DNA from: Desulfosporosinus nitroreducens
GTDB taxonomy: Bacteria; Bacillota; Desulfitobacteriia; Desulfitobacteriales; Desulfitobacteriaceae
Assembly: GCF_023897015.1 (NCBI RefSeq)
Contig: NZ_JAMHFY010000001.1
Coordinates: 248,001 to 312,000, forward strand
Length of the DNA: 64,000 bases
Direction of reading: 5' to 3'
Made by a program: the position numbers and the translations under genes. Under the pieces are notes generated by a model. That model ran no database searches, was not told the origin of the DNA, and saw only the letters and a list, made by a program, of their open reading frames with translations. This document shows positions 7,465 to 15,527 of the stretch, piece after piece (within the stretch, counting starts at the first letter, position 1; each line of letters opens with the position of its first letter).

Positions 7465-9363
7465 GTGAGTTCCAAACCCGATTTTAATGTAACTTCTTTA
7501 ATGGGTTTAATACGGATTCTCTTCCCAGATGATAGCAATAATTATGATAGTTTTAATTCCTCTGAAAAAGTTGTCCCTTTATTAGAATATGCCAAAAGAC
7601 ATAAAGATAAATTGGTCGCTGAGAATACGGACACAGACAAAAAATATTTGAGTTATTTGGATTTCTTTTTAGTTTGCAGGATGAAGGAACTTTATTGTGC
7701 TAATGGTATGTATAAAGAGTGTCTAGAAATGGAGGCAAAAAAAACTTCGGGTTTCTTTGAAAGGCTAATAAGAGATCAGCAAATTAAGCAAGATCATATT
7801 CCATTTATACTTAATCATTTAATATGTTCGACTAATTTGGGAGTATTAGATGACCAACTAATCAAAGTTGTACAATTGTTAGAAATAGATGAATTATCTA
7901 TTTTTCCTTATGATACATGCATAGAACTTACCGATGAAGATAATCAGCGTCGTTTTATGTCTAATTATCCCAGTGAAAAAATTGTAAATGTTCTAATATC
8001 TTTTTATAAAGTTCTATCCCGTACTGATTTAAAAATTCTCAACAAATGGTGTTTTTCAATTGCACATTTATTCAATGAGACTATACAACTCTTTAATGGA
8101 GAAGAACCAAAAGAGGTTACTTTATCTAATGAATTAATAGAAGACATGAAACAACTACAATTAATTGAAAGCAAAAACATTCTACATTATAACCTACTGG
8201 ATTTTTATATAAATTTGGGATGTTTGTACTTAAAAGATGAATCAGAGATATTTGCTAAAGAATATGAAAATTATAATTCAAACATAGTTATTAATAGTTT
8301 CATCAAGATTTTTGAATCAGATTCTGATATCGAACTTTCCCAAAACATTAAGCTATTAAATACTTTAATTAAAGATTTCAAGGAAACTATTAGGTATTCC
8401 TATGAAATAGAATATATCAAAACTTTAATTGACATTTATAAAAACAACAAATTTGCACAAACGCACAAAGATATCTTTCGAAGTTTGATTTACGATACTT
8501 CGTTAATAGAAAGTATATATGAACTAAAAGAATATGAAATCATATGTACTCTTTACTTTGAAAATAAAGAAAAAGTCAATATGGATGAGCATTTCTTCGA
8601 AATTGCTTACTCATTAAATGAAAGAGGTTACTCGAAAGATGCTAAGATGGCATACGAATATGGCATACGAATTGGCAAAGGATGTAGTGCTACTAATAAT
8701 AATCTAGGCTTAATTTATGAGAAAGAAGATTTAGGTAAATCCTACTACTTTTTTGAAAAGTCACTTCAAAAAGACCCTAAAAATGAAAGAGCAAAAACCA
8801 ATTTAGCAAGAGTAAAAGGCTTAGTGCAAAAGGCACAAAGCGCCAATAAGAAAGACATCTTTGTGTCAACCGCGATAGATTACAATAATAAGTCTCAAAG
8901 GAAGATTGCTATAGTACCATCGGTTTTCAGTATTCCCGATAGACCAGTTCAAAACGATTTAGTAAGCGTTATGATGCCTTTTGCTTCTAGCTTTAATCAA
9001 ACATATTCTGCAATCAAAGAATCATGTTCAAAGCTGACATTACAATGTTATCGAGCTGACGATTTATGGAAAAATAGCACATTTATTCAGGATATTTTCG
9101 AACTAATATTTTGCTCCAAAATCGTGGTGGTTGATTTCACGGGGAAAAACCCAAATGTTTTCTATGAAGTAGGGATCGCACATACATTAGGTAAAATTGT
9201 TATTCCAATTTCCCAAAGCATTGATGACATTCCATCCGATTTAAAAAACCATAGAGTACTTATATATTTACCAAATAAAGAGGGAATGCAGGACTTAACT
9301 AACGGACTATCATCTAGGCTTGATACCGTTATTAACGGACATTCTTGGAGCAAAACAAATTAA
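7465..9363 (+). CDS. TPR protein with C-terminal nucleoside-deoxyribosyltransferase/TIR-like effector domain
   Basis: 632 residues from a GTG at 7465, chosen because AGAGGG lies 8 nt upstream; a TTG at 7435 has no such site. The first about 400 residues are alpha-helical and unrecognised. A TPR-like stretch lies at about 390-450 (NNLGLIYEKEDLGKSYYFFEKSL, SLQKDPKNERAKTNLA in part). The last about 140 residues have the pattern VSVMMPF, RADDLW, VVVDFTGKNPNVFYEVGIAHTLGK. The Asp and the Glu of FYEVGIA match the nucleotide-base-cleaving fold shared by nucleoside 2-deoxyribosyltransferases and TIR-like proteins. Such a domain behind a repeat array suggests an NAD- or nucleotide-degrading immune effector. 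That activity is inferred. A companion gene follows after 114 nt. Confidence 0.65.
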   Translation: MSSKPDFNVTSLMGLIRILFPDDSNNYDSFNSSEKVVPLLEYAKRHKDKLVAENTDTDKKYLSYLDFFLVCRMKELYCANGMYKECLEMEAKKTSGFFERLIRDQQIKQDHIPFILNHLICSTNLGVLDDQLIKVVQLLEIDELSIFPYDTCIELTDEDNQRRFMSNYPSEKIVNVLISFYKVLSRTDLKILNKWCFSIAHLFNETIQLFNGEEPKEVTLSNELIEDMKQLQLIESKNILHYNLLDFYINLGCLYLKDESEIFAKEYENYNSNIVINSFIKIFESDSDIELSQNIKLLNTLIKDFKETIRYSYEIEYIKTLIDIYKNNKFAQTHKDIFRSLIYDTSLIESIYELKEYEIICTLYFENKEKVNMDEHFFEIAYSLNERGYSKDAKMAYEYGIRIGKGCSATNNNLGLIYEKEDLGKSYYFFEKSLQKDPKNERAKTNLARVKGLVQKAQSANKKDIFVSTAIDYNNKSQRKIAIVPSVFSIPDRPVQNDLVSVMMPFASSFNQTYSAIKESCSKLTLQCYRADDLWKNSTFIQDIFELIFCSKIVVVDFTGKNPNVFYEVGIAHTLGKIVIPISQSIDDIPSDLKNHRVLIYLPNKEGMQDLTNGLSSRLDTVINGHSWSKTN

Positions 9364-9477
9364 ACCCTTGTCCTGTAACAAAGGTTGTACATGCCACCTG
9401 AACTTGGTCGGGGGTTAAAGTCCTATATACCTATAACCTTTTAATACATTATGGTTATTTATAGGAGGCTCTTACTT

Positions 9478-10575
9478 ATGATGAATAATACAACCTATAT
9501 CGATTCTCTAATCAGAGAATTTGAGAATAATTGTCCTACTTCTTTCACAAGTGATCAATATGTGCCAAAAGTAAAGGTATTATTCAGCTATTTAACTCAA
9601 ACCTATGACGGAGTTGACAATAGTGATCCTAAAGCAATGGAGAGTTTATTTAAGTATACCATTACTCACAATGATTTAATTGAATCAACGGTATTCTATA
9701 TTAAAGATAAAAGATTAACTTTTGAACAGGCTATATATGATTCCTTAATCTCTTTTAATGCTTTTTTCAAGTTCTTGAACTATAGTAAAAACATTGAAAA
9801 CACTAATTTGATAAGGGTATTTAATAACTCTGAAGAATTGAAGCAGATATATGCTAAAATAAAGATATTATTAAATGAAAACAAGATATTTTTAAAACCT
9901 CGACAACAATATCCAAGTTTACAAGAAGAAGAATTTAAATTTATAAATAATTACTTAATTAGTAATCCTAAACTTACTCAATATAAATCGGTAAAATCCA
10001 CACAATGCCTAATAATTTTGAAACTATTTTTATTATTAGGGTTGAAACCAGAGAAATTATTTGAATTGCCTGCAGACAGTGTTAATTTAGAATACAATTA
10101 TATCAAAATACCTTCGGAGAGTAATAATAATAATCTCTACATTTCTAGATTACCCAATAATATTATTTTTCTTTTTAAGAAATTATATAAACTAAGAGAG
10201 AAAGCTCATCATAATTCAAAAGGGAATTACTTATTTTTTAATCGTAATGGAAAAATGATTGATAATGATTATACAACTGATATATTGAAAGATATAGAAG
10301 ATTTATTTTATAATGAAAACCTTATAGATATAAATCTTAGAATTCTTGATAGAAGTCAGTTTACGCAAAGTGGCTTAACTAAATATGCAATTATAAATAT
10401 GATAAAAGCCAACATACCTCAATCTCTTATTTTAGATTTTACTGGAAATAAAAGTGATATATATGACGATTGCCAGAATAGTGTAAACACAGATAATTTC
10501 AATGAAAATAGTAGATATATTGATTCAAAAATTCGAGGTATAGAAACATATGATTATTTTAATGAGTTGTACTAA
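9478..10575 (+). CDS. Degenerate tyrosine-recombinase-like protein
   Basis: 365 residues from the ATG at 9478, which has AGGAGG 9 nt upstream. An alpha-helical N-terminal core-binding region precedes a domain laid out like the integrase catalytic fold: LFLLLGLKPEKLFELPADSV (box I position), LFFNRNGKMI, then LTKYAIINMIKANIPQSLI and LDFTGNKSDIYDD (box II position). The catalytic residues look changed: the box I Arg is Lys in GLKPEK, the H-x-x-R triad is absent, the usual GH is GN, and only a Tyr is retained near the end. It is probably a non-cutting DNA-binding derivative or a very divergent recombinase. It is in the same direction as the TPR effector gene upstream and may be its partner. Very low GC. 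Confidence 0.6.
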   Translation: MMNNTTYIDSLIREFENNCPTSFTSDQYVPKVKVLFSYLTQTYDGVDNSDPKAMESLFKYTITHNDLIESTVFYIKDKRLTFEQAIYDSLISFNAFFKFLNYSKNIENTNLIRVFNNSEELKQIYAKIKILLNENKIFLKPRQQYPSLQEEEFKFINNYLISNPKLTQYKSVKSTQCLIILKLFLLLGLKPEKLFELPADSVNLEYNYIKIPSESNNNNLYISRLPNNIIFLFKKLYKLREKAHHNSKGNYLFFNRNGKMIDNDYTTDILKDIEDLFYNENLIDINLRILDRSQFTQSGLTKYAIINMIKANIPQSLILDFTGNKSDIYDDCQNSVNTDNFNENSRYIDSKIRGIETYDYFNELY

Positions 10576-11251
10576 TTAATGCATTCTCGTCTGATACTCG
10601 ACACAACCCTTGTTAGTAATTGTTTCTAAGTAATTCCCTCCTTTTTATAAATACAATTACCGTATGGTTCGTAACACATAACAGGTATATGGATGATGAT
10701 GTGTTATTTGCGTACTTTATTAAAATATTATATTAAAACTTTGAGAGATACTTAATTCAGTTTACGATGCTCTAAGCCGTTGGAATTACCTATATGGTGA
10801 ATCCTTGCATTCGAATCATTTCTAACGCCTTAGAGGTCAATTCTAATAAAGTTCAATTCCATAGAACCCAGTCATATCAAAGCTTTTTAGTGTTTTGTAA
10901 AATATCCTATTTAAAGGGGTCAAGGTATAATTTATGAGTCAATTTGAAACTGCAATTTCCCTTGAGCAACCAAATATTAAATGCCTTACTCAAATATTAC
11001 TCTTATTTAAATGTGGGTAATATTTGAGTAGCCTCTACTACTCCTTTCTATATATTTATAGAATTTCTTTCTTTACGAAAGCACCCCTAAAACCCCAGTA
11101 AAATCAGTATGTTTAGAAAAAATTTAGCAAGTACTTTCTGCAAAATAAAATTCACACTGTATATAACTGAAGCATAATTAAAACATTTAATTCGTTAAAA
11201 ATCTTTAATCGTGTACGATTCAATAAACCATAGTATTGTAAAGACTTTCCT

Positions 11252-11397
11252 CTTTTATAGCAACCAAACGGATTTTTACCTTTTTGGTCTATTAATGCCG
11301 AATTATCAAGGGATTATAAGTGGTGAAGTTTCATAAAACAAATCATTTACCAAGCACCAATTCCATAGAAAATTCGGGGATTCGTATGCTATAAAAG
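11252..11397. other. Candidate structured element with nested inverted repeats
   Basis: Arms pair in nested order: 11252-11262 with 11387-11397 (11 bp, perfect), 11298-11304 with 11371-11377 (7 bp, perfect), and 11321-11325 with 11355-11359 (5 bp). A side hairpin 11263-11268 with 11283-11288 (6 bp) fits inside the outer stem. The layout resembles a small multi-branched RNA. No known RNA family is recognised and the strand is not known. Confidence 0.3.
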
Positions 11398-11591
11398 GCC
11401 ACAGTGTATTGCACACATCTTAATGCAAAGAAAATGAAATGATAATTTTCTTTTATGTAAAACCCGTCAAAACGCTTAGGCTTTTACTTTTCTCACGTAG
11501 CGAAGCGGAGTGAAAGAAAATAAAACATAAGGTTTTTACAAAATGAGTGGATCAATATATTAGATAGTAAATTTCTAAGTCTCTTCTTATT

Positions 11592-11651
11592 AGTTGTCAC
11601 CTTTGAGAACCTAATATAAAAATATATATTAGGTTCTCAAAGGTGACAACT
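11592..11651. repeat. Perfect 27-bp inverted repeat with 6-nt loop
   Basis: Arms 11592-11618 and 11625-11651 are exact reverse complements with loop AAAATA. It begins 5 nt past the stop of the minus-strand gene at 11657, so it probably ends that transcript. The stem is far longer than an ordinary terminator and no strong T run follows on the minus strand, so a replication, processing or miniature mobile-element origin is possible. Confidence 0.8.
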
Positions 11652-11656
11652 TTAAT

Positions 11657-12634
11657 CTAGATAGTCTTTTTAAAAATTTCTGCTTTCTTATCAATTAAAA
11701 TTGAAACTAACTTTTTAAATTTTTCTGTATACTCATCATCAAGCCTAAATTCTTGATATTTCATCAACTTTTTACTTCCTATTGCTAACTTAAACTTTCT
11801 AATAGTATCTAAATGCCTAGTTTCTGCCTGTTTAATTGTGTTACTCGCAAATAAATTATTCAACTCTGACTTCAATTCGTTTATACTGGTTAGATCTATT
11901 TCACAACAAAGTTCAATCATTTTAATTTTATATTTATAATAATAAAAGTAGATCTTGGCATCTTTCCAAAGGATCTCTTTTAACTTATTATCATATTCTA
12001 TATATTTACCACTAAATATAACTTTTTGAATAGTATCAAAGTTCATCTCTCTTAATACTTTTTCCTTAGCCTTTTGAATTACTTCAACTTCTTTAGGGGT
12101 CGCAACCCGATAAATATCTAGTGACTCAACTTTTTCATCAACAGTTTTAACAGTTATCTTCTTTTCCCATTTCAGATATTTTTCTTTCCCTAGATTTTGT
12201 AAAGCTCTTTCAAATATATCTCGGAGGTTACCTTTAGTTTTTTGGTAAAATTCTCGAATATAAAATTCATTGATATTTTGCCTCTCTGCAAAGTCTTGAT
12301 TAGTATATTGGAAATAAATGTAATTATCATTAATTAAGGAAAGCTCTTTCAAGAAATAGTTTATAGAATTCTCTAATTTACCATTATTGCTTATAAGCAT
12401 ATTCATAATTAATTTTTGGACAATTTCACCATAAACATTGCTATTGTTATTTCCTTTCTTCAGGTTTATTTTAGGCTTTGCTTTTTCATAAACTTCTTCA
12501 ATGATGTATTTATTACCATTCTTTCTAGCCCTGAAATAACGCTTCCAATTCTGCTCCTGCAAAATTCTACCTTTTCCATCTTTTTTATAAACCTCACCCA
12601 GTAACATGCTCATTTCTCGATTGTTTTTTACCAC
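11657..12634 (-). CDS. Uncharacterised protein of mobile-element type
   Basis: 325 residues, very rich in Lys, Ile, Asn and Tyr. I do not recognise a functional domain. The N-terminal 55 residues follow a pattern seen at the start of many Firmicutes plasmid and phage proteins of unknown role (LLGEVYKKDGKGR, then WKRYFRARKNGNKYIIEEVYE). The rest is predicted mainly helical with a charged C-terminus. Start codon: no strong ribosome site is evident before the M at 12634, and Met8 or Met10 (SMLLGE) are alternatives. It stands alone on the minus strand and is bounded downstream by a 27-bp hairpin. A replication or regulatory role in a mobile element is possible but unsupported. Confidence 0.6.
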   Translation of the reverse strand: MVKNNREMSMLLGEVYKKDGKGRILQEQNWKRYFRARKNGNKYIIEEVYEKAKPKINLKKGNNNSNVYGEIVQKLIMNMLISNNGKLENSINYFLKELSLINDNYIYFQYTNQDFAERQNINEFYIREFYQKTKGNLRDIFERALQNLGKEKYLKWEKKITVKTVDEKVESLDIYRVATPKEVEVIQKAKEKVLREMNFDTIQKVIFSGKYIEYDNKLKEILWKDAKIYFYYYKYKIKMIELCCEIDLTSINELKSELNNLFASNTIKQAETRHLDTIRKFKLAIGSKKLMKYQEFRLDDEYTEKFKKLVSILIDKKAEIFKKTI

Positions 12635-12955
12635 TTGACCAACCCTTAAATTACTTGTTTTAACTTCCAGAGTCCCTTCCCCCTATTTATGCTTTACAGC
12701 TTCTTTAAACGTTGATACTTACCATCGTTTTCACGCGAAACAAATCCTTAATAAAGCTATAAATCTTCTTCCTATTTAGAACACTTTATATACTAATTTT
12801 CACTATTAACATCATTTTGGCTCCTTAATCAACCGTCTGAGTCTCCCCTCGTTCCTCAAATGATATTTAACAAGCTCTGATAATATTATCTATCAGAGTC
12901 TTCACTCTCTGGTTCATGTACCCCAGGCAAGGCATTACAGTAATGTGACATGCAT
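12635..12955. other. Intergenic DNA with one hairpin
   Basis: No gene seen. An 8-bp inverted repeat, arms 12875-12882 and 12891-12898 (CTCTGATA/TATCAGAG), could be a terminator for the small minus-strand frames to the right. Confidence 0.35.
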
Positions 12956-13159
12956 CTATACTGTAACAAAAAACAGTTCATCGCCGTGTTTCTGGAGTAG
13001 CTTCATTAGCTGTTGGAAAGTACCTAAATCGTAGTCTTCTGTCACAGATGCCCAGAACTCCACAAAAAACCGTGAGATAACCTTTGCTTTCTCAATTTCG
13101 AAACCTATTCTTTCATTTCCTTTACATAGGAGTATGGAGTTGATCGGGTACATTTTCAC
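12956..13159 (-). CDS. Small hypothetical protein, doubtful
   Basis: 67 codons from a GTG or the ATG two codons later. No ribosome site precedes it and no family is recognised. The composition is protein-like (WASVTEDYDLGTFQQLMKLLQ), and it could be the 3' end of a decayed longer gene. Confidence 0.3.
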   Translation of the reverse strand: MKMYPINSILLCKGNERIGFEIEKAKVISRFFVEFWASVTEDYDLGTFQQLMKLLQKHGDELFFVTV

Positions 13160-13279
13160 ATACTACTGAGTCTCATATCCAATGATTACTTTCTATTACT
13201 CTAAAGTAAGCTTGAACATTTCACCGTTTAGACATGTTTTAATACAAGCTTTCCTCTAAGACCACTTACACTAAACAGT

Positions 13280-13633
13280 TTATTTCTGATTTTTTTCGAG
13301 TTCTTTAATTCTTCTTTTCAACTCATTGATTTTCTTTTCATATGAATCACACATTTCCTTTTTATGCATTTCCACCATATCTAGGTATTTATCAATTTTT
13401 TTTCGGTAGTCTAACTCTTGCATATACTGTTGTTTTACATTTAGTTTATATCGATAGTTTTTCGCTTCCTTTATTGTAACATCGAATAATTCAGCAATCT
13501 TATCATCATAACATATTTCGAACCACCACAACTGGCGTAAGTTATCAAAGTTCAAATCCTGTAAATTGAGCTTCTCTCCACGTTCCTTACGAGCCAGAAG
13601 CATATCGTAGTAAGGTCTTTTTTCTTCTTCCAT
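13280..13633 (-). CDS. Small protein with HTH-like core and coiled-coil tail
   Basis: 117 residues, start supported by GGAGG about 10 nt upstream. Residues 25-62 (NLRQLWWFEICYDDKIAELF then DVTIKEAKNYRYKL) have the periodicity of a helix-turn-helix of the kind IAelFgVt-x-x-x-V-x-x-x-R. Residues 75-117 are a strongly charged heptad-like coiled coil ending in a Lys/Glu-rich tail. It is likely a DNA-binding accessory or regulatory protein of the element. Function unknown. Confidence 0.6.
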   Translation of the reverse strand: MEEEKRPYYDMLLARKERGEKLNLQDLNFDNLRQLWWFEICYDDKIAELFDVTIKEAKNYRYKLNVKQQYMQELDYRKKIDKYLDMVEMHKKEMCDSYEKKINELKRRIKELEKNQK

Positions 13634-13884
13634 TGTTTTATACCCTCCAATAAAGTAATGATATCAAGTATACCGTCTAGACCAAATTAAATATAATAAA
13701 TTCTAACCATTCCTCTCTAGCAGTTTATAGAAATAAATAAAAAAATAATTTGACAAAGGAATCTAGTATCTGTATACTAGATCTATAATGATCATGCTAT
13801 AATTATTTATATTGATTTAAATAATCCCTTTAATCATAGCATGATAGTTAAAATAGTCAAGCTTTTTTAGTTATCTAAGAATTT

Positions 13885-13912
13885 AATTCCGCTCCATATG
13901 AGCGGAATTTTT
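13885..13912 (+). terminator. Terminator-like hairpin
   Basis: A perfect 10-bp stem, arms 13885-13894 and 13900-13909, is followed on the plus strand by TTT and preceded by AAT-rich DNA, so it could work in either direction. It lies in a 750-bp gap (13634-14383) that has no gene. Confidence 0.55.
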
Positions 13913-14022
13913 ACTGTAATACCTATCATAATATTCTAACCCGAACTTACCTTCGCTATATACTAGTTAGATGTACTCTATCTGTAAAACTATTTGTTTA
14001 GTCTATTCAGAGGCTTCCTACT

Positions 14023-14066
14023 AAAAAACTACTCAACCTCTTTTAAAAGAGGTTGAGTAGTTTTTT
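14023..14066. terminator. Perfect 44-nt palindrome, bidirectional terminator-like
   Basis: The halves 14023-14044 and 14045-14066 are exact reverse complements, with A6 at the left end and T6 at the right. This is the form of a bidirectional rho-independent terminator, although no gene ends within 300 bp on the left. Confidence 0.7.
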
Positions 14067-14285
14067 ATTGTTAATTAGATTTCCTTTAAGGGAAAGCATC
14101 CAACATCATAACTTACATCCACAGCCACGTAATTGTCTTCTACGGGGTTTAAAGTATGCTAGCAAGGTTTTTGCCTGCGAAAATGTTCTGAGTAGCTCAT
14201 ACCCCTCATTTATTAATAGGTTGCTTCAGCTCTTGTATGTATTAAAGCTTATGATATCTTCCTTTGAAGGACGCTTATTTAACAA

Positions 14286-14319
14286 AAACACTCATCCTTT
14301 TAACAGTGATGAGTATTTT
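14286..14319 (-). terminator. Terminator downstream of the integrase gene
   Basis: CTCATC/GATGAG stems (arms near 14286-14296 and 14308-14319) are followed on the minus strand by a T run. It lies 65 nt past the integrase stop. The remainder of 13634-14383 shows no gene; a 105-codon plus-strand frame across this hairpin looks non-coding. Confidence 0.5.
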
Positions 14320-14383
14320 CATTCTGACGCACACAAAGTACGTCTTAAGAAGTTTAAGTCAATAGGTTGATAAGGTTTTTGCC

Positions 14384-15355
14384 TTAATCGATGTTAATAC
14401 CATTTAGTGGACTAAATTTTTGATATTGCCTACCCACACTCTCATTATCTAATTGCAGATAAACCTTGGTTACCTCTAAAGATGAATGACCCATAATACG
14501 ACTTAGCGAATAGAGATCACCCCCATTGAGCAAATAGTATTGAGCGAAATTTGCCCTAATTCTGTGGGGGAATAATTCAATGCTATTCTTTTGACCAATC
14601 TTACGTAAGGCAGTTTCATAAGTCCCTAGAAGCATGATATTTCCCCTATTTGAAGGAAATAATAATTCATTTGAAAAATATCTATCCTTGAATTGAATCC
14701 ATCGTTGCAATTCTTTTCTCATCCTATTTGAAAAGAAAACAAGTCTTTCCTTTTTATTTTTGGTATATCTCAAAACGACTGCCTTATTAGATAAATCTAA
14801 ATCTCGCACATTAATGTTCAAACACTCAGTAATTCTGACCCCTGTATCAAATATAAACAAGGTAATAATATAATTTCTATATCCATCAAATTTAGTTTTA
14901 TCAAAGGAATTCAGAATCGAATTAATTTCACCTTCATTGAGAAGTGGTTTCATTCTTTCAGAACCTTTAAGAAGTTTAATTTTATCAACGGGATTTTTAT
15001 TAATCTCTTCTTCATCCGCTAACCAATTGAAAAACACCTTAATATTTCTGACATAATTATTGATGGTATTCACACTTATTGGTTTTCCACAATCAGCACG
15101 GGCAAGAAAGTTATTTTTAGTAATATCTACTTTAATTCTATTATATTTCCCACGTTCTTGTAGGAAATTTACATAGTGTCGGATATGGGCTTTAGTAACG
15201 CCTTCAACCTTTTCAATTTCGTATGATTTCTTCATGTAGTCGGAAAAGAGTTTTAGCGTTTGTTCATATGCCATTATGGTCTTTTTAGAAAGATTTTTAC
15301 TGGAACAATATAGCATAAATTCTTCAATACTCATGTCAAACTGTGATAATTTCAT
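14384..15355 (-). CDS. Tyrosine site-specific recombinase (integrase)
   Basis: 323 residues from the ATG at 15355, which has GGAGG 11 nt upstream; the frame extends further but without a site. N-terminal SAM-like core-binding domain at about 8-115, catalytic domain at 135-305. The active-site residues are all visible: Arg174 in TGVRITE, Lys near 201 in KNKKERLV, His264 and Arg267 in FPHRIR, His290 in GHSS, and Tyr299 in KVYLQ. It is the last gene of the AT-rich island and points away from spo0A, whose 3' end lies 172 nt behind its start. This is the usual position of an integrase at the end of an integrated element. Confidence 0.92.
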   Translation of the reverse strand: MKLSQFDMSIEEFMLYCSSKNLSKKTIMAYEQTLKLFSDYMKKSYEIEKVEGVTKAHIRHYVNFLQERGKYNRIKVDITKNNFLARADCGKPISVNTINNYVRNIKVFFNWLADEEEINKNPVDKIKLLKGSERMKPLLNEGEINSILNSFDKTKFDGYRNYIITLFIFDTGVRITECLNINVRDLDLSNKAVVLRYTKNKKERLVFFSNRMRKELQRWIQFKDRYFSNELLFPSNRGNIMLLGTYETALRKIGQKNSIELFPHRIRANFAQYYLLNGGDLYSLSRIMGHSSLEVTKVYLQLDNESVGRQYQKFSPLNGINID

Positions 15356-15428
15356 GCAAAAAACACCTCCAAGTTTTTTCAACATAGAGATGTTTGCAGA
15401 CAGAAAGTTTATTACAATCAATAAAACT

Positions 15429-15483
15429 AGTTTGTAGGTTTATAATTGATTTTCAAACCTAGTTCAAATAGTTTGTAGGCTTA
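15429..15483. repeat. Direct and inverted repeats between integrase and spo0A
   Basis: TAGTTTGTAGGTTTA at 15429-15443 is repeated as TAGTTTGTAGGCTTA at 15469-15483, and an inverted partial copy (CAAACCTAGTT) lies between them at about 15454-15464. Such short repeats beside an integrase are candidate arm-binding sites or part of an attachment site. The matching left end is outside the window. Confidence 0.45.
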
Positions 15484-15527
15484 ATTTCCGTTTTATAAAC
15501 CCTGTAACCCTTGGTATCAGTAGATTC

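Larger units (their letters stand above)
10576..11656. other. About 1.1 kb hairpin-rich DNA without a convincing gene
   Basis: No long frame. Structures seen: an imperfect inverted repeat of about 18 bp at 10770-10787 and 10818-10835; a perfect 13-bp repeat at 10987-10999 and 11018-11030; nested repeats over 11252-11397; a GAAAAT/ATTTTC stem at 11430-11450 followed by a GTAGCGAAGCGGAG block near 11497-11511; and a 27-bp hairpin at 11592-11651. This density of dyads suggests an untranslated RNA, a replication or transfer site, or decayed mobile DNA. The last two major structures are listed separately. Confidence 0.45.

Noticed and set aside
7465-9363. Reading the C-terminal domain as a true nucleoside deoxyribosyltransferase of salvage metabolism
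   Set aside because: The domain is fused to a long repeat region in a defence island. A metabolic role is less likely but cannot be excluded.
10914-11030. 28-codon plus-strand frame starting at 10934
   Set aside because: No correctly spaced ribosome site and it ends inside an inverted repeat.
14053-14370. 105-codon plus-strand frame
   Set aside because: It spans two hairpins, has no ribosome site and its composition is not protein-like.
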